64,000 nucleotides of DNA from contig NZ_JAUSLW010000198.1 in NCBI RefSeq assembly GCF_030645195.1, positions 62,001-126,000 of the forward strand, in the 5' to 3' direction. Numbering within the stretch: position 1 is the first letter of the stretch; each line of letters begins with the position of its first letter. The DNA is from Phenylobacterium sp. Lineage in GTDB: Bacteria > Pseudomonadota > Alphaproteobacteria > Caulobacterales > Caulobacteraceae. This document shows positions 45,572 through 55,368 of this stretch, one piece after another. The notes beneath the pieces were generated by a model. The model was not told the DNA's origin. It saw only the letters and a list, made by a program, of their open reading frames with translations, and ran no database searches. Position numbers and translations under genes: made by a program.

Positions 45572-47014
45572 ATGCTCACCTGGATCGCCCTTCTGGCGCT
45601 CTTCCTGTTCTCCGGCGCGACCTACGCCTTCGGTCGCCGCAAGGCCCAGGCCCTGGTCCGCGGACAGAAGGGCGCCCTCCATTCCCTGCCGGGCTACCAC
45701 GGGAGCTATGTCGCCCTGTGGGCGGGCCTGCCGGCGGCCCTGGTGGTGCTGGCCGCGGCCATGTTTGGCGGCCGGATGGAAGCCGCCCTGCTGCGGGCCG
45801 ACATCCCCCCCGCCGTTGCGGCCCTGCAGGGCCAGATGCAGGACGTGTTCTTCGACGACGCCCGCGCCCTGGCCCACGGCGGCCAGGCCAGCGAGACGGC
45901 CTATGACGGCGACCTGAGGGTCGCGCTGGAGGCCAAGGCCCAGCAGGCCAAGCGCCTGGAGCAGCTGATCCGTTACGGCGCCCTGGCGGCCGGGGCGGTC
46001 CTCGGCCTCGCGGGTCTGGCGCTGGCCTATCCGCGCATTAGCCCCAGTTTCCGCGCCCGCAATCGGGTGGAGGGCTGGATCGCGGTGCTGTTCATCGCCT
46101 GCGCCGTCACCGCTATCCTGACCACGGTGGGCATCGTCGCCTCCCTGGTCTGGGAGAGCTGGCGCTTCTTCCAGTCGGTGTCGCCCATCGACTTCCTGCT
46201 GGGGACCGACTGGGACCCGCAGATCGCCATGCGCAGCGACCAGTACGCCACCAAGGGCGCCTTCGGGGCCGTGCCCCTCTTCGTGGGCACCTTCCTGATC
46301 ATGCTGATCGCCATGATCGTGGCCGCGCCCATCGGCCTGTTCTCGGCGATCTATCTGTCGGAATACGCCCGGCCCCTGACCCGGGGCGTGGTCAAGCCGC
46401 TGCTAGAGATCCTGGCCGGGGTGCCGACCGTGGTCTACGGCTTCTTCGCCGCCCTGACCGTGGGTCCGATCTTCCGCGAGGGCTTCAACAGCCTGGGCCG
46501 CCTGATGATCGGCGGCCCCCTGGACGGCCTGGGTGTCTATCTCAGCCAGGTTCAGAACCAGATGGCCCTGGTGGCCGGCGCGGTGATGGGGATCATGCTG
46601 ATCCCCTTCGTCTCCTCGCTCTCCGACGACATCATGAACGCCGTGCCCCAGTCCCTGCGCGACGGCAGCCTGGCCATGGGCGCCACCCGCTCGGAGACGG
46701 TGAAGAAGGTGGTCCTGCCCGCGGCCCTGCCCGGGATCATGGCCGCCATGCTGCTGGCGGTCTCGCGGGCCATCGGCGAGACCATGATCGTCACCATGGC
46801 CGCCGGCCTGCAGGCCAAGACCACCCTCAACCCCCTGGACACCGTGACCACGGTGACGGTGCAGATCGTCACCCTGCTGACCGGCGATCAGGAGTTCGAC
46901 AGTCCCAAGACGCTCTCGGCCTTCGGACTGGGGCTCACCCTCTTCGTGGTGACCTTCATCCTGAACGTGATCGCCCTGCGCATCGTGCAGAAATACCGGG
47001 AACAGTATGACTGA
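45572..47014 (+). CDS. pstC: Phosphate ABC transporter permease PstC
   Basis: 480 aa; 'SVSPIDFLLGTDWDPQ', 'PLLEILAGVPTVVYGFFAALTVGP', 'ALPGIMAAMLLAVSRAIGETMIVTMAAG'. Confidence 0.95.
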   Translation: MLTWIALLALFLFSGATYAFGRRKAQALVRGQKGALHSLPGYHGSYVALWAGLPAALVVLAAAMFGGRMEAALLRADIPPAVAALQGQMQDVFFDDARALAHGGQASETAYDGDLRVALEAKAQQAKRLEQLIRYGALAAGAVLGLAGLALAYPRISPSFRARNRVEGWIAVLFIACAVTAILTTVGIVASLVWESWRFFQSVSPIDFLLGTDWDPQIAMRSDQYATKGAFGAVPLFVGTFLIMLIAMIVAAPIGLFSAIYLSEYARPLTRGVVKPLLEILAGVPTVVYGFFAALTVGPIFREGFNSLGRLMIGGPLDGLGVYLSQVQNQMALVAGAVMGIMLIPFVSSLSDDIMNAVPQSLRDGSLAMGATRSETVKKVVLPAALPGIMAAMLLAVSRAIGETMIVTMAAGLQAKTTLNPLDTVTTVTVQIVTLLTGDQEFDSPKTLSAFGLGLTLFVVTFILNVIALRIVQKYREQYD

Positions 47015-48299
47015 CGCCGCCCTCCCCACGGACAAGGCCGCCTTCCGCCAGGGGCTGGAGACGCGCCTGAAGAAGCGCTACGCCCAAGAGCGGCGCTTCC
47101 GCCTCTATGGCCAGCTGGCCATCACCCTGGCGCTGGGTTTCCTGGTGCTTCTGGTGGGCCGCATCGCCCTGCAGGGCTATTCCACCTTCATCGACTACCA
47201 GATCACCCAGTCGATCTATGTCGATCCGGCCAAGGTCGATCGCTCCGACATCGGCGGCGCCAATTTCGACCTGCTGGTGGCCGACCAGATGCTGGCCCGC
47301 CTGGGGGAGAAGGACGACGAGTTCGGCGAGACGTCGGGGAAGATGATGGACATCATCTCCAACGACTTCGGCTTCCAGCTGCTGAAGATGGTCAAGGCCG
47401 ACCCGACCCTGATCGGCAAGACCGTCAAGGTGACCGGCCCGGTCAAGGCCGACGCCGCCCTCTACTACAAGGGCGAGCTGAAGCGCTCGACGCCGGAGGA
47501 GGAGCGCAAGCTCGACAACCGGCAGCTGACCTGGCTCGACAGGATGCAGGCCTCCGGGGCGGTGTCCAAGGGCTTCAATTTCGGCTTCCTCACCAAGTCC
47601 GACTCCACCGAGCCCGAGCAGGCCGGCGTCCTGGGCGCGGTGGTGGGCTCGGCCATGATGCTGCTGGTGACCGCGGTCCTGGCGGTGCCCATCGGGGTGC
47701 TGGCGGCAACCTATCTGGAGGAGTTCGCGCCCAAGAACCGGTGGACCGACCTCATCGAGGTCAACATCAACAACCTCGCCGCCGTGCCCTCCATCGTCTA
47801 CGGCCTGCTGGGCCTGGCGGTGTTCATCAACTGGCTGCACGTGCCGCGGTCCTCGCCCCTGGTGGGCGGGCTGGTCCTGGCCCTGATGGCCCTGCCGACA
47901 GTGATCATCGCCACCCGCTCGGCCCTGAAGGCGGTGCCGCCCTCGATCCGCGAGGCGGCCCTCGGCGTCGGCGCGTCGCGCACCCAGACCGTGTTCCACC
48001 ACGTCCTGCCGCTGGCCATGCCCGGCGTCATGACCGGGGCGATCCTGTCTCTGGCCCACGCGCTGGGGGAGACCGCCCCCCTGCTGATGATTGGCATGAT
48101 CTCCTTCGTCCCCGGCGTGCCCGAGGGTTTCACCGGGGCCGCCACCACCCTGCCGGTCCAGGTCTTCATCTGGGAAAACGCCTCGGAGCGCGCCTTCCAC
48201 GAGCGCACCGCCGCGGCGATCCTGGTCCTCCTCGCCTTCATGATCGTCATGAACCTGGCCGCGATCCTGCTTCGCCGCCGCTTCGAACGCCGGTGGTAG
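47007..48299 (+). CDS. pstA: Phosphate ABC transporter permease PstA
   Basis: 430 aa; '[23 protein letters not shown]', '[31 protein letters not shown]'. Confidence 0.95.
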   Translation: MTDAALPTDKAAFRQGLETRLKKRYAQERRFRLYGQLAITLALGFLVLLVGRIALQGYSTFIDYQITQSIYVDPAKVDRSDIGGANFDLLVADQMLARLGEKDDEFGETSGKMMDIISNDFGFQLLKMVKADPTLIGKTVKVTGPVKADAALYYKGELKRSTPEEERKLDNRQLTWLDRMQASGAVSKGFNFGFLTKSDSTEPEQAGVLGAVVGSAMMLLVTAVLAVPIGVLAATYLEEFAPKNRWTDLIEVNINNLAAVPSIVYGLLGLAVFINWLHVPRSSPLVGGLVLALMALPTVIIATRSALKAVPPSIREAALGVGASRTQTVFHHVLPLAMPGVMTGAILSLAHALGETAPLLMIGMISFVPGVPEGFTGAATTLPVQVFIWENASERAFHERTAAAILVLLAFMIVMNLAAILLRRRFERRW

Positions 48300-48303
48300 T
48301 CCG

Positions 48304-49179
48304 ATGACCCCGCGTCAAACCTCAAGGTCCCCCATGCCCAGCCAGCGCGACGACAGCCAGGCCCAAGCGGCCGCGCCCGTCCACATCGCCGTGGACCGCG
48401 CCCACGCCAACGGAACCAGCACGGGCATCAAGATCCGCGCCCGCGACGTCAACGTCTTCTACGGCGACAAGCAGGCCCTGTTCGACGTCTCCCTGGACGT
48501 TCCGGAAAAGTCCGTGACCGCCCTGATCGGGCCCTCCGGCTGCGGCAAGTCCACCTTCCTGCGCTGCATCAACCGGATGAACGACACCATCCCCGGCGCG
48601 ACGGTGCGCGGGCGGATCGAGCTGGACGGCGAGGACGTCAATGACCGTTCCATCGACCCGGTGATCCTGCGCGCCCGGGTCGGCATGGTGTTCCAGAAGC
48701 CCAACCCCTTCCCCAAGACCATCTTCGAAAACGTCGCCTACGGGGCCCGCATCCACGGGCTGACCAGCAGCAAGGCCGAGCTGGAGGCCCTGGTGCAGAC
48801 CGCCCTGAAGAAGGCGGGCCTCTGGGGCGAGGTGGCCGACCGGCTGCACCAGCCCGGGACCGGCCTGTCGGGTGGCCAGCAGCAGCGCCTGGTGATCGCC
48901 CGCGCCATCGCCGTCTCCCCGGAGGTGATCCTGATGGACGAGCCCTGCTCGGCCCTGGACCCCATCGCCACGGCGCGGATCGAGGAGCTCATCGACGAGC
49001 TGCGCAACCAGTACTGCATCGTCATCGTCACCCACTCCATGGCCCAGGCCGCGCGGGTGTCGCAGAAGACCGCCTTCTTCCACCTGGGCAAGCTGGTGGA
49101 GGCCGGTCCCACCGGCGAGATCTTCACCAACCCGCGGGACAGCCGCACCCAGGACTACATCACCGGCCGGTTCGGTTAG
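48304..49179 (+). CDS. pstB: Phosphate ABC transporter ATP-binding protein PstB
   Basis: '[40 protein letters not shown]', '[36 protein letters not shown]'; start could be 48334. Confidence 0.97.
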   Translation: MTPRQTSRSPMPSQRDDSQAQAAAPVHIAVDRAHANGTSTGIKIRARDVNVFYGDKQALFDVSLDVPEKSVTALIGPSGCGKSTFLRCINRMNDTIPGATVRGRIELDGEDVNDRSIDPVILRARVGMVFQKPNPFPKTIFENVAYGARIHGLTSSKAELEALVQTALKKAGLWGEVADRLHQPGTGLSGGQQQRLVIARAIAVSPEVILMDEPCSALDPIATARIEELIDELRNQYCIVIVTHSMAQAARVSQKTAFFHLGKLVEAGPTGEIFTNPRDSRTQDYITGRFG

Positions 49180-49192
49180 GGGCTAGACGACC

Positions 49193-49894
49193 ATGAACGA
49201 GCACATCGTCAAATCCTACGAAGACGAGCTGAACACGCTCACCGCCGAATGCGCGCGGATGGGCGGCCTCACCGAGGCCCAGGTGGGCGACAGCATCGAG
49301 GCGGTGGTCAAGCGCGACCAGGCCCTGGCCGAGGCCATCGTCGGCCGCGACGAGCGGCTGGACGTGCTGGAGGCCGACATCGAGCGCAAGGCCATCCGGC
49401 TGATCGCCCTGCGCCAGCCCATGGCCAACGACCTGCGTAAGACCGTGGCGGCCATGAAGATCGCCATGAACCTGGAACGCTGCGGCGACCTGGCCAAGAA
49501 CATCGCCAAGCGCACCCTGGTGCTCACCGAGGCCGAGCCGATGAGCCCGCTGACCCGCTCCATCGAGCGGATGGGCAAGCTGGTCCTGGGCCGGCTGAAG
49601 GATGTGCTGGACGCCTATACCGGCTCCGACCTCGACCGGGCGCTCGCCGTCTGGTCCCGCGACGACGAGGTGGACGAACACTACAATAGCCTGTTCCGCG
49701 AGCTTCTGACCTACATGATGGGCGATCCGCGCACGATCACCGCCTGCGCCCACATGCTGTTCGTGGCCAAGAACCTGGAGCGGATCGGCGACCACGCCAC
49801 CAACATCGCCGAGATCATCCACTACGAGATCACCGGCGCCGAGACCATAGGCTCGGCCCGGCCCAAGACCGACGACCTGCTGCGGGACGCCTGA
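49193..49894 (+). CDS. phoU: Phosphate transport system regulator PhoU
   Basis: 'KAIRLIALRQPMANDLRKTVAAMKIAMNLERCGDLAKNIAKR', 'NLERIGDHATNIAEII'. Confidence 0.97.
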   Translation: MNEHIVKSYEDELNTLTAECARMGGLTEAQVGDSIEAVVKRDQALAEAIVGRDERLDVLEADIERKAIRLIALRQPMANDLRKTVAAMKIAMNLERCGDLAKNIAKRTLVLTEAEPMSPLTRSIERMGKLVLGRLKDVLDAYTGSDLDRALAVWSRDDEVDEHYNSLFRELLTYMMGDPRTITACAHMLFVAKNLERIGDHATNIAEIIHYEITGAETIGSARPKTDDLLRDA

Positions 49895-49896
49895 TC

Positions 49897-50589
49897 ATGA
49901 TCCCCAACATCCTGGTGGTGGAGGACGAGGACGCGCTGTCCACCCTCCTGCAATACAACCTTGAGAAGGAAGGTTATGACGTGGTCGTGGCCGCCGACGG
50001 CGAGGAAGCCCTGACCCTGGTCAGCGAACGCCTGCCCGACCTGATCGTGCTGGACTGGATGCTGCCCAAGGTCTCGGGCATCGAGGTCTGCCGCCGGCTG
50101 CGCCAGCGCACCGAGAGCCGCAACGTGCCGATCATCATGCTGACGGCCCGCGGCGAGGAGAGCGACCGCATCCGCGGTCTCGACACCGGCGCCGACGACT
50201 ATGTCATCAAGCCCTTCGCCATGAGCGAGCTGTCGGCCCGCATCCGCGCGGTGCTGCGCCGCATCCGGCCGGGCCTGGCCGAGGATCGGGTGCATATCGG
50301 CGACCTGGTGATCGACCGCGTCGCCCACCGGGTGAAGCGCGCCGGGTCCGAGGTCCATCTTGGCCCCACCGAGTTCCGGCTGCTGGACTACCTGATGCAG
50401 CATCCGGGCCGGGTCTTCTCCCGCGAGCAGCTGCTGGACGCCGTCTGGGGCTCCGACGTCTATGTCGAGGCCCGCACGGTGGACGTCCATATCGGCCGAC
50501 TGCGCAAGGCGCTGAACCGCCAGGAGAGCGAGGCCGATCCGATCCGCACCGTGCGCTCGGCGGGCTATTCCCTGGACATGGACGCCTAG
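49897..50589 (+). CDS. phoB: Phosphate regulon response regulator PhoB
   Basis: Receiver 'ILVVEDEDALSTLLQYNLEKEGYDV', OmpR-type wHTH 'LGPTEFRLLDYLMQHPGRVFSREQLLDAVWGSDVYVEARTVDVHIGRLRKAL'. Confidence 0.97.
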   Translation: MIPNILVVEDEDALSTLLQYNLEKEGYDVVVAADGEEALTLVSERLPDLIVLDWMLPKVSGIEVCRRLRQRTESRNVPIIMLTARGEESDRIRGLDTGADDYVIKPFAMSELSARIRAVLRRIRPGLAEDRVHIGDLVIDRVAHRVKRAGSEVHLGPTEFRLLDYLMQHPGRVFSREQLLDAVWGSDVYVEARTVDVHIGRLRKALNRQESEADPIRTVRSAGYSLDMDA

Positions 50590-50639
50590 AGCCCTTTCCG
50601 ATCTGATCGCTTCAATCAGATCGGATAAAAAGGGCTCTA
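50587..50639. repeat. Palindromic (REP-like) element A beginning in the phoB stop codon
   Basis: TAGAGCCCTTTCCGATCTGAT ... ATCAGATCGGATAAAAAGGGCTCTA: long complementary arms with a small internal bulge. Confidence 0.85.
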
Positions 50640-50649
50640 ATTCAAAAGG

Positions 50650-50703
50650 TTAGAGCATTTTTCGATCCGATAACCGTTTCACACTTATCGGAAAATGCTC
50701 TAG
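50650..50703. repeat. Palindromic (REP-like) element B
   Basis: TAGAGCATTTTTCGATCCGATAA ... TTATCGGAAAATGCTCTA: complementary arms around CCGTTTCACAC. Confidence 0.85.
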
Positions 50704-50728
50704 ACCCGGAGGGGCGTAGCCGGCGTCT

Positions 50729-51727
50729 TCAGACCCCTGTCGCCTCGGCGTGCAGCGCCATCAGGTGCTCCACCTCGGCGCGCGACCCCAGCATCACCGA
50801 GATGCGCTGGTGCAGGGAGGTGACCTCGGCGTCCAGGATGTGCCCCTGGCCGTCGAAGGCCGCGCCCCCGGCCTGCTCCACCAGCATTGACATGGGGTTG
50901 GCCTCGTACATCAACCGCAGCTTGCCGGCCCGGTCGGGCTCGCGGGCGTCCCACGGATAGAGGAACACCCCGCCGCGCACCATGATGCGGTGGACGTCGG
51001 CCACCATGGAGGCGATCCAGCGCATGTTGTAGTTCTTGCCCCGCGGCCCTTCTTCGCCGGCCAGGCAGGCCTCGACATAGCCGCGCACGGGCGGGGCCCA
51101 ATGGCGCAGGTTCGAGGCGTTGATAGCGTATTCCTTGGTCTCGTGCGGGATGGTGATCGCATGCGCGGTGGGGACCCACTCGTCGTTCAGCGGGTCCAGG
51201 GTGAAGGCGCGGACCCCGTTTCCCAGGCTCAGGACCAGGGTCGTCTGAGGCCCATAGACCACATAGCCGGCGGCGACCTGGTTGCGGCCGCTCTGCATGA
51301 AGTCGGCCGTGGCCGCCGGCCTCGGGCTTTCCGCGCGCGGGGCTGGCAGGATGGAGAAGATGGTGCCGATGGAGACGTTCACATCGATATTGCTCGACCC
51401 GTCCAGGGGATCGAACAGCAGCAGGTAGCCCCCCTCCGGACCGACCTCGCGCACCGGATAGATGTCGTCCATCTCCTCCGAGGCCATGGCCACGAGGCCT
51501 GGGGCCTCGGCGCACCGCTGCAGCAGAATCTCGTTGGAGATGACGTCCAGCTTCTTCTGCACCTCACCCTGGACGTTCTGGCTTTCCAGGGCGCCCAGGA
51601 TCTCGCCGGCCGCGCCGCGGCGCACCAGGGCGCTGATCTGGCCGCAGGCCTCGACCACCGAGCCGATCAGTGCGGTCAGGCGCGGATCGACCGCGTCGTG
51701 GGCGAGAAAATCATCAAGCTTGATCAA
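50729..51727 (-). CDS. fbp: Class I fructose-1,6-bisphosphatase
   Basis: TTG start; '[23 protein letters not shown]', '[28 protein letters not shown]'. Confidence 0.96.
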   Translation of the reverse strand: MIKLDDFLAHDAVDPRLTALIGSVVEACGQISALVRRGAAGEILGALESQNVQGEVQKKLDVISNEILLQRCAEAPGLVAMASEEMDDIYPVREVGPEGGYLLLFDPLDGSSNIDVNVSIGTIFSILPAPRAESPRPAATADFMQSGRNQVAAGYVVYGPQTTLVLSLGNGVRAFTLDPLNDEWVPTAHAITIPHETKEYAINASNLRHWAPPVRGYVEACLAGEEGPRGKNYNMRWIASMVADVHRIMVRGGVFLYPWDAREPDRAGKLRLMYEANPMSMLVEQAGGAAFDGQGHILDAEVTSLHQRISVMLGSRAEVEHLMALHAEATGV

Positions 51728-51912
51728 GACCGATCATCCTCCGAATTCGCCCTGGCCGGGCTTAGGGCCCGTAAGACCACAAGGGCGGGAGGGACGACAA
51801 CCCCATCCTCGCCCGCGGCGCCTATGCCAGGGGCGCGATCTCGGCGCGCGGCACGAGCTTGTGCCGGGCTGGCGGCTTGACCGCCCGGGCCTGACGGGCG
51901 AAAGCGCGGACC

Positions 51913-53190
51913 ATGAACATTCTCCTCGTCGGTTCGGGCGGGCGCGAACACGCCCTGGCCTGGAAGATCGCGGCCTCGCCGCTCACCCGCCGCCTGGTGA
52001 TCGCGCCGGGCAATCCCGGCATGGCGGCGCTCGGCGAACTTCGGGCCCTCAAGCCCACCGACGTGCCGGCCCTGGTGGCGCTCGCCCGGGAGATCGCCGC
52101 CGACCTGGTGGTGATCGGGCCCGAGGTCGCCGTCGAGGCGGGCCTGGCCGACGCCCTGGCCGAGGTTTCCATCCCCTGCTTCGGACCGACGGCCTTCGCC
52201 GGGCAGCTGGAGAGCTCGAAGGCCTTCACCAAGGCCTTCTGCGACCGCCATGACCTGCCGACCTCGGCCTATGGGGTGTTCGAGGACGCGCCCGCCGCCA
52301 AGGCGGCGCTCTCCGGCTTCAAGCCGCCCTATGTGATCAAGGCCGACGGCCTGGCCGCCGGCAAGGGTGTGGTCATCGCTGAGGACCTCGCGACCGCGCA
52401 TGCCGCCATCGACGACACCCTGGGCGGCCGGTTCGGCACGGCCGGCGTGCGGGTGGTGATCGAGGAGTTCCTGGTGGGCGAGATCGGCTCGCTGTTCGCG
52501 CTCTGCGACGGCAAGACCTCGATCCTGTTCGGCGGGGCCCAGGACCACAAGCGGGCCTATGACGGCGAGCAAGGCCCCAACACCGGCGGCATGGGCACCT
52601 ATTCCCCGGCCCCGGTCTTCACGCCGCAACTGATGGAGCAGACCCGCGTCCGCCTGGCCGAGCGCGCCTTCGCAGGCATCGCGGCTGAGGGCGCGCCCTA
52701 TCGCGGGGTGCTGTTCGTGGAGCTGATGGCCACGGCTGACGGCCCCAAGCTGGTGGAGTTCAACGTCCGCTTCGGCGACCCCGAATGCCAGGTGCTGATG
52801 CTGCGCCTGGAGAGCGATCTGGTCCCCTACCTGCTAGCCTGCGCCACCGGGACCCTGGACCAAATGCCGGCGCCGGTCTGGCGCGACGACGCCGCCATCT
52901 GCGTGGTCATCGCCGCCGAGGGCTATCCGGACGCGCCGAAGACTGGGGCGGTGATCACCGGGGCCGAGCAGGACTTCGGACCGGATGTGGTGGTGTTCCA
53001 TGCCGGAACCGCCCGAGACGCCGATGGGACCTTGAGGGCCAGCGGCGGCCGGGTGCTCAATGTCTGCGCCCGCGCCCCCACCCTGCAGGCGGCCCGCGAC
53101 CGCGCCTATGCGGCGGTGGCGAAGATCGATCTGCCCGGCGGTTTCCACCGCAGCGATATCGGCTGGCGGGTGCTCGGAAGGCCCGCCTAG
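51913..53190 (+). CDS. purD: Phosphoribosylamine--glycine ligase
   Basis: 'MNILLVGSGGREHALAWKIAASP', 'GPTAFAGQLESSKAFTKAFCDRH', 'NTGGMGTYSPAPVF'. Confidence 0.97.
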   Translation: MNILLVGSGGREHALAWKIAASPLTRRLVIAPGNPGMAALGELRALKPTDVPALVALAREIAADLVVIGPEVAVEAGLADALAEVSIPCFGPTAFAGQLESSKAFTKAFCDRHDLPTSAYGVFEDAPAAKAALSGFKPPYVIKADGLAAGKGVVIAEDLATAHAAIDDTLGGRFGTAGVRVVIEEFLVGEIGSLFALCDGKTSILFGGAQDHKRAYDGEQGPNTGGMGTYSPAPVFTPQLMEQTRVRLAERAFAGIAAEGAPYRGVLFVELMATADGPKLVEFNVRFGDPECQVLMLRLESDLVPYLLACATGTLDQMPAPVWRDDAAICVVIAAEGYPDAPKTGAVITGAEQDFGPDVVVFHAGTARDADGTLRASGGRVLNVCARAPTLQAARDRAYAAVAKIDLPGGFHRSDIGWRVLGRPA

Positions 53191-53293
53191 GTTTTCGAAG
53201 TTCCGGTATGAACTTCGCCTCTTGCCTTGCCCTCGGGGCAGGGGGATCGGTATGGTGTTTTCAAACACGCGTAAGAGAACAAGGGGAACGCTC

Positions 53294-54367
53294 ATGGCCG
53301 AAGCAGACGAGCAGGCTCGCGAGCAGCTCAACACCGGCACCAAGGAAGTGGCCGAGAGCCACAAGTTCGACGAGGCCGCCCTGGCCGCCTGGATGGAGGC
53401 CAATGTCGAGGGCTATGCCGGTCCCCTGGAGGTGCGCCAGTTCAAGGGCGGCCAGTCCAACCCCACCTACCAGCTCGTCACCCCCAACAAGAAATACGTC
53501 CTGCGCCGCAAGCCGCCGGGCAAGCTGCTGCCCTCGGCCCACGCGGTGGACCGCGAGTACAAGGTGATCACCGCCCTGCACACCACCGGCTTTCCGGTGG
53601 CCAAGTCCTGGGGCCTGTGCACCGACGACGGCGTCATCGGCACCATGTTCTATGTGATGGACATGGTGGAGGGCCGCATCCTCTGGGACCAGAGCCTGCC
53701 GCAGTATGAGCCGGCCGAGCGCCACGCCATCTACATGGCCAAGCTGAAGACCCTGGCTGACCTGCACAACACCGATTACGAGGCCATCGGCCTGGGGGAC
53801 TACGGCCGGCCCGGCAACTATATGGGCCGCCAGGTCGATCGCTGGACCAAGCAGTACAAGGCCAGCGAGACCGAGCACATCGAGGAGATGGAGCGGCTGA
53901 TTACCTGGCTGCCCCAGAGCCTGCCCGAGCAGGAGCGCACCACCATCGTCCATGGCGACTACCGCCTGGACAACATGGTGCTGCACGCCACCGAGCCGCG
54001 GGTGGTCGCCGTGCTGGACTGGGAGCTCTCGACCCTGGGCGAGCCCCTGGCCGACTTCACCTATCTGCTGATGAACTGGGTCAATGGCGGCATCGCGGCC
54101 ATCCCGGACCTCAAGGCCCACGGCATCCCGACCCTCGACGAGTACGTGGCGGAGTATTGCCGGCTGACGAACCGCGAGGCCCTGCACGACCTCAACTGGT
54201 TCTTCTCCTACAACATGTTCCGTCTGGCCGGGATCTGCCAGGGCATCGTCGGCCGCGCCCGTGACGGCACGGCCAACAGCCCGCAGGCCGCCGCCATGGC
54301 CCTGCGGGTCCCGCAACTGGCCAAGGCCAGCTGGATCTACGCCCAGAAGGCAGGGGCTAAGGTCTAA
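53294..54367 (+). CDS. APH-like phosphotransferase family protein (ACAD10-N-terminal-like)
   Basis: 'KGGQSNPTYQLVTPNKKYVLRRKPPGKLLPSAHAVDREYKVI', 'IVHGDYRLDNMVLHATEPRVVAVLDWELSTLGEPLAD'. Confidence 0.92.
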   Translation: MAEADEQAREQLNTGTKEVAESHKFDEAALAAWMEANVEGYAGPLEVRQFKGGQSNPTYQLVTPNKKYVLRRKPPGKLLPSAHAVDREYKVITALHTTGFPVAKSWGLCTDDGVIGTMFYVMDMVEGRILWDQSLPQYEPAERHAIYMAKLKTLADLHNTDYEAIGLGDYGRPGNYMGRQVDRWTKQYKASETEHIEEMERLITWLPQSLPEQERTTIVHGDYRLDNMVLHATEPRVVAVLDWELSTLGEPLADFTYLLMNWVNGGIAAIPDLKAHGIPTLDEYVAEYCRLTNREALHDLNWFFSYNMFRLAGICQGIVGRARDGTANSPQAAAMALRVPQLAKASWIYAQKAGAKV

Positions 54368-55368
54368 AGCGCCCGGTCGAGCAGCGCTTCGAGGGCGGCC
54401 TCGTCCTCGAACACCGCCGCGACCGGCCAGGCGGTGATCCTCGCGCGCCACTCGGCTGGCAGGCGCGCCCAGTCCTTCTCGGTGGTCACCAGCCCCGCGC
54501 CGAAGGTCGCCGCCCGGTCGGCCAGGCTCCGCAGGGTCCTGGCGTCATAGGCCATGTGGTCGGGGAAGGGCGCGAAGTCCTTCAGGTCGCAGCCGGCCGC
54601 CTGCAGGGACCGCTCCACCTTCCAAGGCTTGCCGACGCCGGCGAACCCCACCTGCGGGCCTGACGGCGGCGGGGCGATCGGCGCCAGGCGGGCGATCAGC
54701 ACCGGCTTGCCGGGGAACATCGCCACCAGTTCGGGATCGGGCGCCTCCAGGTCGGACGGCAGCATCAGGATTACCGCGTCGGCCCGGGCCAGGCCCACGG
54801 CCAGGGGCTCGCGCAGGGGCCCGGCGGGGAAGACCGCGCCGTCCCCCAGGGGCCACTCGTTGTTGCGGGTCTCGCCGTCCACCACCACCAGGGACAGGGT
54901 CTTCCTTACCGACGGGTTCTGGTGGCCATCGTCCATCACCAGGGCCTGGGCGCCGGCCCAGGCGGCGGCCAGCGCCCCCTTGGCCCGGTCGCGGGAAATC
55001 CAGATCGGCGCGTCGGCCGCCAGCATCAGGGGCTCGTCCCCCACCTCGGCGGCGCTGTGCCTGGCGGGATCCACCAGGATCGGACCCTCCAGGGAACCGC
55101 CATAGCCTCGCGACAGGCCCTGGGCGTCGATATGTCGGGCTCGCAGGCGCTTCAGCAGCTCGCGCACCACCGGGGTCTTGCCCGTGCCGCCGGCGGTGAG
55201 GTTGCCGACGCAGATCACCGGCACGCCGGGATCAAGGGGAACGGTCCGCGCGATCCGGCGGGCGGTCACCGCCGCCCAGATCCAGGCGGCGGGCTTGAGC
55301 AGGGCGCGGGCCACCGGCGCCGGGGCGCCGTCGCGGACATACCACCAGCGGGGCGTGGGCAGCTTCAT
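54364..55368 (-). CDS. lpxK: Tetraacyldisaccharide 4'-kinase
   Basis: 'PVICVGNLTAGGTGKTPVVRELLKRL', 'LVMDDGHQNPSVRKTLSLVVVDGETRNNEWPLGDGAVFPAGPLREPL'. Confidence 0.96.
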   Translation of the reverse strand: MKLPTPRWWYVRDGAPAPVARALLKPAAWIWAAVTARRIARTVPLDPGVPVICVGNLTAGGTGKTPVVRELLKRLRARHIDAQGLSRGYGGSLEGPILVDPARHSAAEVGDEPLMLAADAPIWISRDRAKGALAAAWAGAQALVMDDGHQNPSVRKTLSLVVVDGETRNNEWPLGDGAVFPAGPLREPLAVGLARADAVILMLPSDLEAPDPELVAMFPGKPVLIARLAPIAPPPSGPQVGFAGVGKPWKVERSLQAAGCDLKDFAPFPDHMAYDARTLRSLADRAATFGAGLVTTEKDWARLPAEWRARITAWPVAAVFEDEAALEALLDRAL

